Shown: piece after piece, positions 47,452-58,053 of the stretch
Layout of the letters: the number at the start of each line of letters is the position of its first letter
Position numbering within the stretch: position 1 is the first letter of the stretch
Source of the DNA: CAYVQE01 sp964454005
GTDB taxonomy: Bacteria; Myxococcota; B64-G9
NCBI GenBank assembly: GCA_964454005.1
Contig: CAYVQE010000020.1
Location: 1-59,174 of the forward strand
Direction of reading: 5' to 3'
Length of the DNA: 59,174 nucleotides
Position numbers and translations under genes: made by a program
Notes under the pieces: model-generated
Databases searched by the model: none
What the model saw: the letters and a program-made list of their open reading frames with translations, nothing else
Told to the model about the DNA's origin: nothing

Positions 47452-47454
47452 GTC

Positions 47455-47907
47455 TTGGAGACCATCGAAGACTTCGAGGACATCCTCGGTCTGCTGAACG
47501 AGCACCGGGTCCGCTACCTGATCATCGGTGGCTTGGCGTTCATCTACCACGCCAAGCCGCGCTACACCAAGGACATGGATCTGTGGATCGCGTTCGAGCC
47601 GGGAAACCTCGCCCGGGCCAACCAGGCGCTGACCGAGTTCGGCTCTCCCTGCCTGCTATCGACCGAGCGCGACGATGAGGTGTTGCAGATCGGCATCGCG
47701 CCCAACCGACTCGATTTCTTCCTCCGCGTCGAGGGCATGGACTTCGACGCCGCATGGCGGTGCCGCGAGCGAGGCGCCTATGGCGCGGTGCCGGCGAACT
47801 GGATCGATCTGGACACGCTGCTGCGCATCAAGAGCGGCATCGACCAAGCGCGCCACCAGGAAGACGCCCGCGTTCTCAGGCAGGTCAAGAAGCTGCGCGA
47901 GGAGTGA
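47455..47907 (+). CDS. MNT/DUF6036-type nucleotidyltransferase, cassette 2
   Basis: The 150-residue protein starts at TTG 47455, three bases after the small gene. It shows LIIGGLAFIYHAKPRYTKDM then DLWIAFEPGN, PNRLDFFLRVEGMDF, and LRIKSGIDQARHQEDARVLR at the C-terminus. It has the same length and fold pattern as the first copy but is only distantly similar, and its C-terminal motif has diverged (RHQED instead of GRPQD). The two cassettes therefore probably arrived or diverged separately rather than by a recent duplication. Confidence 0.8.
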   Translation: METIEDFEDILGLLNEHRVRYLIIGGLAFIYHAKPRYTKDMDLWIAFEPGNLARANQALTEFGSPCLLSTERDDEVLQIGIAPNRLDFFLRVEGMDFDAAWRCRERGAYGAVPANWIDLDTLLRIKSGIDQARHQEDARVLRQVKKLREE

Positions 47908-47981
47908 ACGCGGGCTCCGCGGTCAGCGGCCGGGTGTTCGAACCCCGGATTGGGGTGTAAGCTGGCCAGCGGGAGGTGGTC

Positions 47982-49298
47982 ATGGGTCATGCGGCTTCCA
48001 AGTCGGGTCTGCTGCGGCTGCAGCGGCGGCTGGACAAGATGCCCTTCGGCGCGCCGGCCCACCGGGCGCTGATGGAGATCCTGGCCGAGCTCTACAGCGA
48101 CGACGAATGCGCCGTCGCCGCCGCCATGCCCTTTCAGCTGGCCAGCGCCGGGCGCATCGGACGCATCACCGGCCGGCCGCGGGCCGAGCTCGAGCCCATC
48201 CTGGCCTCCATGGTGGAAAAGGGCCTGGTGCTCGACCTGCGCCTGGGCGACGGCGACAAGCCGCGCTACTTTCTCAACCCGGCCCTGATCGGCTTTTTCG
48301 AATTCACCATGATGCGCCGCCGCGATGCGGTCGACCAGCACAAGCTGGCGCATCTGATGTGGGAGTATCTGCTCGACGATCCGGCCCTGGGCTGGCTGCG
48401 CATGGCCACCGAGGGGCCCACCTTCCTGGCCCGGCCGCTGGTGCACGAGGACGTGCTGGAGCCCGAGGTGGTCAGCGAGGTGCTGGACTGGGAGCGGGCC
48501 AGCGCCCTGATCGAGGACGCCGGCGCCTGGGCCGAGGGCCTGTGCCATTGCCGCCACGTCAAGCTGCACCAGGGCCAGCCCTGCGGCTACCCGCTGGGCC
48601 ACTGCCTCAGCCTGGGCATGGGCGCCCAGACCCTGGTGCGGGCCGGCATCGCCGAGCCCATCAGCAAGCAGCGCGCGCTCGAGATCCTGGTCGAGGCCCG
48701 CGAGGCGGGCAACGTGCAGATGGGCGACAACGTCAAGCAGCGCCCGACCTTCATCTGCAACTGCTGCAAGTGCTGCTGCGAGATGATGGCCGGCTTCCGC
48801 ACCCTGCCGCAGTTCCAGAAGGTGATCAGCTCCAACTACCTGGCCCGCTCCGATGCCGAGCGCTGCATCGGCTGCGGCCGCTGCGCCCGGGCCTGTCCCA
48901 TCGAGGCCGTCGAGCTGGTCGCGGCCGCGCCCGCCCCGGCCGCGCCGAAGCGCCGGCAGCGGGCCCGGGTCGACGAGCAGCGCTGCATCGGCTGCGGCGT
49001 GTGCGCGCGCAAGTGCCGCCCCGGCGCCATGCAGCTGGTCTTCGCCGGCGAGCGGGTCTACACCCCGGAGAGCGCCATCGAGAAGATGGTCGCCTGGGCG
49101 GTCGAGCGCGGCAAGCTCGGCAACCTGGTCTTCGACGACCACTCCAAGCTGACCCACCGCACCCTGTCGGCCCTGCTCAACGGGCTGCTCAGCCTACCGC
49201 CGGCCAAGCAGCTGCTGGCGCAAAAACAGCTCAAGTCCACCTTCATCGGTCTGCTGCTCGAAGGCATCAAGAGGGTGTCAGACACCAGGCTCACCTGA
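47982..49298 (+). CDS. Winged-helix/ferredoxin Fe-S protein
   Basis: ATG 47982 follows GGGAGG. The 438-residue protein begins with a helical, winged-helix-like domain (residues about 15-95: GRIGRITGRPRAELEPILAS, MVEKGLVLDLR). A Cys-rich middle follows: CHCRHVKLHQGQPCGYPLGH, then FICNCCKCCCEMM. Two classical 4Fe-4S motifs come next, CIGCGRCARACPIEA and CIGCGVCARKCRPGAM, separated by an Ala/Pro linker. It probably carries at least three Fe-S centres. Similar proteins are annotated only as 4Fe-4S binding proteins; a redox-sensing regulator or electron carrier are both possible. The C-terminus ends in a small repeat array at 49274-49319. Confidence 0.82.
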   Translation: MGHAASKSGLLRLQRRLDKMPFGAPAHRALMEILAELYSDDECAVAAAMPFQLASAGRIGRITGRPRAELEPILASMVEKGLVLDLRLGDGDKPRYFLNPALIGFFEFTMMRRRDAVDQHKLAHLMWEYLLDDPALGWLRMATEGPTFLARPLVHEDVLEPEVVSEVLDWERASALIEDAGAWAEGLCHCRHVKLHQGQPCGYPLGHCLSLGMGAQTLVRAGIAEPISKQRALEILVEAREAGNVQMGDNVKQRPTFICNCCKCCCEMMAGFRTLPQFQKVISSNYLARSDAERCIGCGRCARACPIEAVELVAAAPAPAAPKRRQRARVDEQRCIGCGVCARKCRPGAMQLVFAGERVYTPESAIEKMVAWAVERGKLGNLVFDDHSKLTHRTLSALLNGLLSLPPAKQLLAQKQLKSTFIGLLLEGIKRVSDTRLT

Positions 49299-49319
49299 CA
49301 CCAGGCTCACCAGGCTCAC
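49274..49319. repeat. Short palindrome and three direct repeats at a gene end
   Basis: GGTGTC-A-GACACC (49274-49286) is followed by three copies of CACCAGGCTCAC at 49283, 49299 and 49308, the last two overlapping by 3 nt. The array contains the stop codon of the ferredoxin gene and fills the space to the convergent blc stop. It could be a copy of a dispersed short repeat. Confidence 0.6.
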
Positions 49320-49963
49320 CCGGGGGGCTTCGCGTGGTCGGGCTGGACGGTCTTTTCGAGCCGCGTCAGCGGGTAGCCCTTGGCCCGCAGCCGTTCGAGG
49401 ATGTCGCGGTAGACCGCGGGGTCCAGCCGCGGCGTGCGGCTCAGGATCCACAGGTAGTCGCGGCTGGGGTGGCCGACCGCGGCCCAGCGGTAGTCCGGGT
49501 CCAGCTCGATGATCCAGTAGTCGCCCCAGAAGGGCCAGAAGAAGGTCACCTCGAGCTTGGCATTGGTGCTCGGTTCGACCACCCGGGCGCGGCCTTCAGC
49601 CACGTCCAACTCGCCCTGCAGCGAGCCCTGGTGGCAACGGTTGACCACGCTGATGTCGCCGTCGTCGCGCAGCGCGTAGCTGGCGCTGGTGCCGGTGCAG
49701 CCTTCCTGGAAGCGCTGTGGGATGGCGGCGATCTCGTACCAGGTTCCGGTGTAGCGCTGCAGATCGACCCGCGCCACGGTCTCGAGCGGCGGCAGGCCGA
49801 GCCGTTCGGTGGTGGTGGTGGCGCAGGCTGCGGCCAGCAGCGCGGCCGCCAGCCAGACGAGGCCGCCGTGGCCGGGGCCCCTGCCCGCTGAACGGCGCGT
49901 CCTCGCCGCGGGGCGCCGCCGCTGCGGTTTTGTGCCGGGCTGCAATGGGTCGGCTCTTTCCAT
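49316..49963 (-). CDS. blc: Bacterial lipocalin (Blc)
   Basis: The 215-residue lipoprotein has a long basic N-terminal stretch, a signal core and lipobox LLAAAC near residue 48, so a shorter start is possible. The lipocalin domain has YTGTWYEIAAIPQRFQEGC, DISVVNRCHQG, and YWIIELDPDYRWAAVGHPSR then DYLWILSRTP, all typical of Blc. It binds lysophospholipids or fatty acids at the outer membrane. It starts 9 nt after the lgt stop, in one operon with the enzyme that lipidates it. Confidence 0.9.
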   Translation of the reverse strand: MERADPLQPGTKPQRRRPAARTRRSAGRGPGHGGLVWLAAALLAAACATTTTERLGLPPLETVARVDLQRYTGTWYEIAAIPQRFQEGCTGTSASYALRDDGDISVVNRCHQGSLQGELDVAEGRARVVEPSTNAKLEVTFFWPFWGDYWIIELDPDYRWAAVGHPSRDYLWILSRTPRLDPAVYRDILERLRAKGYPLTRLEKTVQPDHAKPPG

Positions 49964-49972
49964 GGCTGGAGC

Positions 49973-50812
49973 CTATTCCCGGTCGCCGCGGCGGCGTTTG
50001 ACCAGCGACCAGGCCACCAGGGCCAGGCCGGCGGCCAGGGGCAGCAGCGACAGGTACTGGCCCATGGTCAGCGCCGAGTCGGCCGCGGTCAGGTGGGCGG
50101 CCTGGTACTCCTTGACGAACTCGACCGCGAAGCGGCCGCTGAAGTAGAGCACCAGAAACAGCCCGGCCAGCAGGCCCAGCGGGCGCCGCTCGCGGCCGGC
50201 CAGCCTGTCGGTCAGCCACAGGGCGCCGAGCACCGCCAGGCCCATGGCGAACTCGTAGAGCTGCGAGGGATGCCGCGGTACGGCCGCCGGGCACATCTCC
50301 AGCGCGTGGCAGTCGTAGACCGGAAAGCAGACCGCCCAGGCCGCGTCCGTGGCCCGGCCGACCACCTCGGAGTTGAAGAAGTTGCCCAGCCGCACCGCGG
50401 CCGCGCCCACCGCGGCCGACATGGCGAAGCGGTCCATCTCCTCGAGCACGCCCAGCCGGTAACGGCGGGCGAACCAGATCAGCGCCACCACCAGCCCGGC
50501 GGTGGCCCCGTGGCTCGACAGGCCGCCCTTCCAGAAGTACAGGATGCTCACCGGGTCGGCCAGGTAGCGCGCCGGCTCGTAGAACAAGCAGTGGCCCAGC
50601 CGCGCCCCGGCCATCACCGCGATCACCCCCCAGAGCAGGAACTTGTTGGCCAGCGCCTCCTTGTGGCCGCCGCGCAGCATCTGCCAGCGCCACAGCAGGA
50701 AGCCGATGTAGAGCATGGAGGCGAAGATGATGCCGTAGTAGCGCAGCTGCAGCGGGCCCAGATCCAACAGGATGGGGTCGAGGTCCCAGACGAGGCAGTC
50801 GGCGTGGTCCAT
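49973..50812 (-). CDS. lgt: Prolipoprotein diacylglyceryl transferase Lgt
   Basis: Lgt attaches diacylglycerol to the lipobox Cys of prolipoproteins in the inner membrane. ATG 50812 follows GGGAAGG and yields 279 residues with about seven membrane helices. Signatures: YYGIIFASML (conserved Tyr region), GARLGHCLFYEP, GGLSSHGA, the Lgt motif RLGNFFNSEVVG, and PRHPSQLYEF. The window encodes several lipoproteins for it. It is followed at 9 nt by blc. Confidence 0.95.
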   Translation of the reverse strand: MDHADCLVWDLDPILLDLGPLQLRYYGIIFASMLYIGFLLWRWQMLRGGHKEALANKFLLWGVIAVMAGARLGHCLFYEPARYLADPVSILYFWKGGLSSHGATAGLVVALIWFARRYRLGVLEEMDRFAMSAAVGAAAVRLGNFFNSEVVGRATDAAWAVCFPVYDCHALEMCPAAVPRHPSQLYEFAMGLAVLGALWLTDRLAGRERRPLGLLAGLFLVLYFSGRFAVEFVKEYQAAHLTAADSALTMGQYLSLLPLAAGLALVAWSLVKRRRGDRE

Positions 50813-50961
50813 GGCCTTCCCGGGGCCGGCCGAGCCGGATTCGATAGCCAACCCGGTTGGATACTCGATCCTCGGCACCCGGCCTGTCAAGTCCCGACCG
50901 GTGATGTAAATTGTTGACTCGCCCGGCGGCAGGTGTCGGCGGGCTGCTGCTTCACGATACA

Positions 50962-50995
50962 CCACCCGACGCGGGGCTGGACCCGCGCCGGGTGG
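50962..50995. repeat. Long GC hairpin, 14-nt arms
   Basis: CCACCCGACGCGGG (50962-50975) pairs with CCCGCGCCGGGTGG (50982-50995) with a single mismatch and a 6-nt loop. No T-run follows on either strand, so it is not a classical terminator. Confidence 0.6.
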
Positions 50996-51041
50996 CGGCA
51001 ACTGTTGCTACTCTCAGAACGCGGGCTCGGAGGCTCGCGAA

Positions 51042-51055
51042 TCGGCTCGAGCCGA
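51042..51055. repeat. Perfect 14-bp palindrome inside a wider inverted repeat
   Basis: TCGGCTCGAGCCGA is self-complementary. It lies within AGAACGCG (51016-51023) and CGCGTTCT (51072-51079), which are also inverted. This may be a protein-binding site or a trace of a mobile-element end. Confidence 0.5.
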
Positions 51056-51226
51056 GAAAACGAGTCGAGTTCGCGTTCTCCCGTTTGCCGGGTAGAGCCC
51101 CTTGTGCCGCTATGAAATTGCGTTGCTAGTTGTAAGTTCCCTTGGGACTTCTAACTCACTGATTTTTCTAGTGGGCTTACATGGGGGCAACGGCCTGTGT
51201 GCTCTCTAACTCGTTGATTTTATTAT

Positions 51227-51247
51227 CCCCCGCCCTTCGGGCGGGGG
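51227..51247 (-). terminator. GC-rich hairpin after the 57-residue gene
   Basis: CCCCCGCCC (51227-51235) and GGGCGGGGG (51239-51247) form a perfect 9-bp stem with a 3-nt loop, 10 nt after the stop at 51257. The following minus-strand bases (ATAATAAAAT) are AT-rich but not a T-run, so termination is likely but imperfect. Confidence 0.45.
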
Positions 51248-51256
51248 AACTTCAGG

Positions 51257-51430
51257 CTAGTTGTTCTGCGGGTTGTCGGACTCGTCGACGCAGATGGTCT
51301 GCAACTCCTTATCGCCGGGCTTGTCCATTCGCTTCAGCGAGTCGACCGGGCACAGGTAGCTGGTTCCGGAATCGCCCTTGATCCACTTGACGTTCAGCTC
51401 TTTCTTGAACTCGTTCTGCTCGTCGGCCAT
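51257..51430 (-). CDS. 57-residue protein with two Cys, unknown function
   Basis: ATG 51430 has an excellent AGGAGGA site, which decides this start over the longer open frame. The 57 residues include VKWIKGDSGTSYLCPVDSLK and ELQTICVDESDNP. It is acidic, without signal peptide or membrane helix. The SYLCP pattern and strong ribosome site suggest a real, well-translated gene. I do not recognise the family. Two Cys separated by about 20 residues could form a disulfide or bind metal. Confidence 0.7.
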   Translation of the reverse strand: MADEQNEFKKELNVKWIKGDSGTSYLCPVDSLKRMDKPGDKELQTICVDESDNPQNN

Positions 51431-51750
51431 GATCTTTCCTCCTGGTCTGTGGCGCACGGGCGCCGCGGTGTCCAAGAGACGACGCGCGGGCGCCGTCGCC
51501 AGTAAGCCCCAAAAGTGCTCTGATGCTTCGAGTAAGTCCCCCCTCGATGCCGCCCTTCGCATGGAGGACCGCCGAGCACGTTTTGATCTCGGTCGCTCCC
51601 TCGCTCCGCTACCTGTCCAAGATGGGTCGAATCGAGCGGCTTGTCAATGCCGAATCCGCGCCTTCAGCCCGGACTGCAACGCGCGCGGTCCCAGGCCGGG
51701 GCCGGCCGAGATAGCCCAGGGGGATTCGTTCTGCAAGATGCGATCGTTGG
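51431..51750. other. Intergenic stretch, no gene seen
   Basis: These 320 bases between two minus-strand genes hold no convincing ORF. On the minus strand, a perfect TTGACA (51647-51642) and CATCTT (51624-51619) are 17 nt apart and could drive the 57-residue gene with a leader of about 190 nt; this is weak. Confidence 0.4.
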
Positions 51751-52110
51751 CTACGGGGTCGGCTGGAAGCTGGTCCAGGGCATGCACAGGCCGTTGCCGC
51801 CGTCGCCCCAGCCCTGGCTGGCGTGGCAACAACCGAGCCAGCAGGCATCGTCCTGGGCGGCGTAGCAGCCGCCGGTGACCACGTCGGGCACGTTCTCGGC
51901 GACCGTGCAGTGAATGGTGCACATGCCCTCGGCGCCGCCGCCATATGGCGGGACCACGCAGGTCAGGTTCTGGCCTTGCCAGTCGTCCGAGCAATCGGCC
52001 TCGCTGGAGCAGGGGGCATACATCTGCCCATCACCCCGTCCATCTCCACCGCAGCCGGCGCCGGCGGCGATCAGCAGGCCCACGAGACAAATCACGGTGT
52101 TGATCTTCAT
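51751..52110 (-). CDS. Small Cys-rich secreted lipoprotein
   Basis: ATG 52110 follows GAGGAG. The 119-residue protein has a signal peptide with lipobox LIAAGAGC and then ten Cys residues, including CSSEADCSDDWQGQNLTC, MCTIHC, GGCYAAQDDACWLGCC. Paired-Cys patterns like this are common in surface lipoproteins of Myxococcota-like bacteria. No family name or function is known to me. It is expected to be exported, disulfide-bonded and anchored after processing by Lgt. Confidence 0.75.
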   Translation of the reverse strand: MKINTVICLVGLLIAAGAGCGGDGRGDGQMYAPCSSEADCSDDWQGQNLTCVVPPYGGGAEGMCTIHCTVAENVPDVVTGGCYAAQDDACWLGCCHASQGWGDGGNGLCMPWTSFQPTP

Positions 52111-52271
52111 CGGTACTCCTCTTCTCCCGGCGGCCCGAGGTGGGCCGCGGAGCCGTTTTCGGTCATGCCAGGAACACCTCGGCTTCCCGTATTCAACCGG
52201 CCGAGCACCATTTTTGCAACAACTGCGGCAGGACCGCGCGGGCCGCCAGCACCGGGCATCGCGGTCTCGGT

Positions 52272-52841
52272 TCAGAGCATGCCGTGCTCGATCAGGATCT
52301 TGACGCCGATGCCGAGCAGCACCAGCCCGCCGACCACGGCGGCCCAGCGGGCCAGGTTCAGGCGGCGGCCCAGGTAGCCGCCCAGGTGGATGCCGCCGGC
52401 GGTGAAGGCGCCGGCCACCAGGCCGATGATCAGCGCCGGCAGCCAGACCGACACCCGCAGCATGGCCAGGCTCAGCCCCACCGCCAGCGCGTCGATGCTG
52501 GTGGCCAGCGACAGCATCACCAGCGTCCAGCCCCGGGTCGGCTCGGCCCCGCGCAGCGGCTCCTCGCGGCCGCGGACGGCGTCGAGCAGCATGCGCCCGC
52601 CGATGAAGGCCAGCAGGCCGAAGGCCACCCAGTGATCGACCGCGGCGATGAGACTCTGCACGGTCAGCCCGGCGGCCCAGCCGATCACCGGCATCAGGGC
52701 CTGGAACAGGCCGAAGTGCCAGGCCAGGCGGAAGGTCTGCCGGCCCGACACCCGCCGCAGGGCCACCCCGGCGGCGATGGAGACCGCCAGGGCGTCCATG
52801 GCCAGGGCTGCGGCCAGCGCGATGATCTCGACCAGAGACAC
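52272..52841 (-). CDS. mntP: Manganese exporter MntP
   Basis: The 189-residue membrane protein from GTG 52841 has six helices in two repeats. The repeat motifs are ALAMDALAVSIAAGVALR and ATSIDALAVGLSLAML, with the metal-binding Asp residues, plus FGLFQALMPVIGWAAG. MntP exports Mn(II). No yybP-ykoY riboswitch motif was recognised in the short upstream region, which instead contains two palindromes (52901-52912 and 52922-52937). It is divergent from prfC. Confidence 0.93.
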   Translation of the reverse strand: MSLVEIIALAAALAMDALAVSIAAGVALRRVSGRQTFRLAWHFGLFQALMPVIGWAAGLTVQSLIAAVDHWVAFGLLAFIGGRMLLDAVRGREEPLRGAEPTRGWTLVMLSLATSIDALAVGLSLAMLRVSVWLPALIIGLVAGAFTAGGIHLGGYLGRRLNLARWAAVVGGLVLLGIGVKILIEHGML

Positions 52842-52900
52842 GACTCGACCCTAGCCCGTTTTCGGGTGCGGATCGAGCCAGAAGCATTCCCCGAGCCTGC

Positions 52901-52937
52901 CGGTCCGGACCGTTCCCTGGCGGTCAGGGCCCTGACC
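52901..52937. promoter_or_regulatory. Two adjacent palindromes between mntP and prfC
   Basis: CGGTCCGGACCG (52901-52912, 12 bp) and GGTCAGGGCCCTGACC (52922-52937, 16 bp) are perfect palindromes 9 nt apart in the divergent spacer. They may bind a dimeric regulator; neither resembles a known MntR or Fur box. Confidence 0.4.
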
Positions 52938-52966
52938 CGCAGCGCCCGGAATGTGTCGGGTCGGTG

Positions 52967-52995
52967 TTGACGTGCCGGCGATAAAGCTCTAAAAC
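52967..52995 (+). promoter_or_regulatory. Sigma70-like promoter for prfC
   Basis: TTGACG (52967-52972) and TAAAAC (52990-52995) are 17 nt apart, 42 nt upstream of the prfC ATG. The -35 box matches 5 of 6 and the -10 box 4 of 6. Confidence 0.45.
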
Positions 52996-53037
52996 CCATC
53001 CCCGGTATGGTGAGAATTCCGCATCCAGGCATGGCCC

Positions 53038-54678
53038 ATGGCCGACCTTGAGCGAGTCCAGCGGGAAGTTCAGCGCCGTCGCACCTTCGCCATCATCTCT
53101 CACCCGGATGCCGGCAAGACGACGCTGACCGAGAAGCTGCTGCTGTACGGCGGGGTGATCCACCTGGCCGGGGCGGTCAAGGCCAAGCGCGGGCGGGCCA
53201 ACGCGGTCGGCGACTGGATGGAGATGGAGCGCGAGCGGGGCATCTCGGTCACCACCAGCGTGTTGCAGTTTCCCTACCGCGACCTGCAGCTGAACCTGCT
53301 CGACACGCCCGGCCACGCCGACTTCAGCGAGGACACCTACCGCACCCTGCACGCGGTCGACGGCGCGGTCATGCTGCTCGACAGCGCCAAGGGGGTCGAG
53401 TCGCAGACCCGCAAGCTCTTTCGCGTCTGCCGGCATCGCTCCATCCCGATCTTCACCTTCGTCAACAAGATGGATCGGCCGGGCCGGGAGCCGATCGATC
53501 TGATCGGCGAGGTCGAGTCCATGCTCGGCATCGGCGTGTTTCCGGTCACCTGGCCGGTCTATTGCTCCGGCGTCTTCCGGGGCGTCTACCACCGGCTGGA
53601 GCAACGGGTGCACGTCTTCGCCGCGGACCGGGCCGGATCGAGCGCCGCCGCGGGCAGCGAGGTGGCCGCCAGCGCCAGCTTCGGGGCCGACGATCCGCAG
53701 CTCGAGTTCGAGCTCGGCGCGGCCGGCTGCCAGCGGCTGCGCGACGAGATCGAGCTGCTGGATGCGGCCGGCGATGCCTTCGATCGACAGGCTTTTTTGA
53801 ACGGCGATGCCTCGCCGATGTTCTTCGGCAGCGCCATCAACAACTTCGGCATCGAGGCCTTTCTGGACGTGTTCTGCCAGCTGATGCCGGCGCCCGGCGC
53901 GCGTCAGGCCGACCACGGTCCGGTGTCCGCCACCCGGCCCGAGTTCAGCGGGCTGGTGTTCAAGCTGCAGGCCAACATGAACCGGGCCCACCGCGATCGG
54001 GTGGCCTTCGTGCGCATCTGCTCGGGCCATTTCCGGCGCGGCATGAAGGTATACCACCCCCGATCCGGCCGGGAGGTGCGCCTGGCCAACCCGGCCCAGT
54101 TCGTCGCCCGGGAGCGCAGCTTCGTCGAGGAGGCCTTCGCCGGCGACGTCATCGGGGTGTTCGATCCGGGCCTGTTCGAGATCGGCGACACCTTGACCGA
54201 GGGGGCCAAGTTCAACTTCGAGCCGATCCCCAGCTTCGCCCCGGAGCGCTTCGCCAGGCTGGAATCGCTCAACCCGATGCGCCGCAAGCAGCTCGCCCGC
54301 GGCGTCGAGCAGCTGGCCAAGGAGGGCACCATCCAGCTCTACCGGCCACCGGCCGGCCGCTCCGGCGAGATGATCCTGGGCGCGGTGGGCCAGCTGCAGC
54401 TCGAGGTGACCCGCTACCGGCTTCGCGAGGAGTACGGCGCCGAGGTGCGCCTGGAGCCGCTGGGCTACCAGCTGGCCCGCTGGGTGACGCCGAAGGCCGG
54501 CCGGTCGGTCGATCTCGAGGCGCTGCGCCGGGTCTGCAGCGGTCTGGTCGTGCTCGACGTACGCGACCGGCCGGTGGTGCTGTTCGAGCGCGAATGGTCG
54601 GTCGGCTTCGCCCAGAAGCGCCTGGAGGACGTCGAGTTCACCGAGACCGCCCAGGGGGTGGTGGTCCGCGACGTATAG
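53038..54678 (+). CDS. prfC: Peptide chain release factor 3 (RF3)
   Basis: RF3 is the GTPase that removes RF1/RF2 from the ribosome. The 546 residues begin with FAIISHPDAGKTTLTEKLLL (P-loop), then KRGRANAVGDWMEMERERGI (switch I), DTPGHADFSEDTYRTLHAVD and FVNKMDRPGREP, all characteristic of PrfC rather than EF-G. The C-terminal GAVGQLQLEVTRYRLREEYG is also typical. The length is slightly above the usual 525-530. It is a single gene with its own promoter. Confidence 0.96.
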   Translation: MADLERVQREVQRRRTFAIISHPDAGKTTLTEKLLLYGGVIHLAGAVKAKRGRANAVGDWMEMERERGISVTTSVLQFPYRDLQLNLLDTPGHADFSEDTYRTLHAVDGAVMLLDSAKGVESQTRKLFRVCRHRSIPIFTFVNKMDRPGREPIDLIGEVESMLGIGVFPVTWPVYCSGVFRGVYHRLEQRVHVFAADRAGSSAAAGSEVAASASFGADDPQLEFELGAAGCQRLRDEIELLDAAGDAFDRQAFLNGDASPMFFGSAINNFGIEAFLDVFCQLMPAPGARQADHGPVSATRPEFSGLVFKLQANMNRAHRDRVAFVRICSGHFRRGMKVYHPRSGREVRLANPAQFVARERSFVEEAFAGDVIGVFDPGLFEIGDTLTEGAKFNFEPIPSFAPERFARLESLNPMRRKQLARGVEQLAKEGTIQLYRPPAGRSGEMILGAVGQLQLEVTRYRLREEYGAEVRLEPLGYQLARWVTPKAGRSVDLEALRRVCSGLVVLDVRDRPVVLFEREWSVGFAQKRLEDVEFTETAQGVVVRDV

Positions 54679-54739
54679 CCCGGCCCGCCTCCGTTGCATC
54701 GACGTCGCTCGATACGCATACTCTATTCCGAAGTTCCCC

Positions 54740-55013
54740 ATGACTTCTAAGCCACTGATTCTGGCCTTCAGCATCCTGACCAATATCGTGGCCTTCATCC
54801 CGCTGATGTTCATGCCCGGCACCACCTGCGGCGGGCTGACCCCCATCATCCTGGAGACCTCGCGCCAGGCCCACTACCTGGTCCCCCATGGCCATCTCGC
54901 TGGGCTTCGGCATCCTGTTCGCCACCGCCATCATCCTGGTGATCGTGCCCTGCCTGTACATGATCCTCGACGACGTCATCACCCTGGCCCGGGGCCGCGA
55001 ACGCGCCGATTGA
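54740..55013 (+). pseudogene. Scar of an RND efflux pump (helix 5 joined to helices 11-12, frameshifted)
   Basis: The first frame reads KPLILAFSILTNIVAFIPLM and FMPGTT, as in helix 5 of HAE1-type RND pumps. It jumps directly to LTPIILETSRQAHYLV, the helix 11 region. A run of five C (54883-54887) then shifts the frame, and the other frame continues as MAISLGFGILFATAIILVIV and PCLYMILDDV, the normal C-terminus, to TGA 55011-55013. So about half a pump is deleted and a one-base change breaks the rest. It belongs to a different RND subtype from the pump at 28.7-31.5 kb. Confidence 0.75.
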
Positions 55014-55161
55014 AGTGATATGTTCCACACCGCATCCGGTCCCCGGGGATTGCCTGCTATTCGATTGTGTGCACCTGTCGGAGTGCAGACCAGCGATCGC
55101 CGCCTCAGTTTCCGGCCGCTTCGAGGCGACACCGGCCATCGAGTAGCCGAATTGGCGTATG

Positions 55162-58049
<2,888 letters not shown>

Positions 58050-58053
<4 letters not shown>

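Larger units (their letters stand above)
50813..51256. other. Non-coding gap with nested palindromes and short repeats
   Basis: No gene was found in these 444 bases. They hold a long hairpin (50962-50995), an 8-bp inverted repeat (51016-51023 with 51072-51079) enclosing a 14-bp palindrome (51042-51055), two copies of a TAACTC-(A/G)-(C/T)-TGATTTT-type repeat (near 51150 and 51208), and a GC hairpin (51227-51247). A weak TTGACA at 50890-50885 on the minus strand could serve lgt. Confidence 0.5.

Noticed and set aside
52842..53037. yybP-ykoY manganese riboswitch upstream of mntP
   Set aside because: The conserved core motifs of that riboswitch are not visible in the short upstream region; only palindromes are seen.
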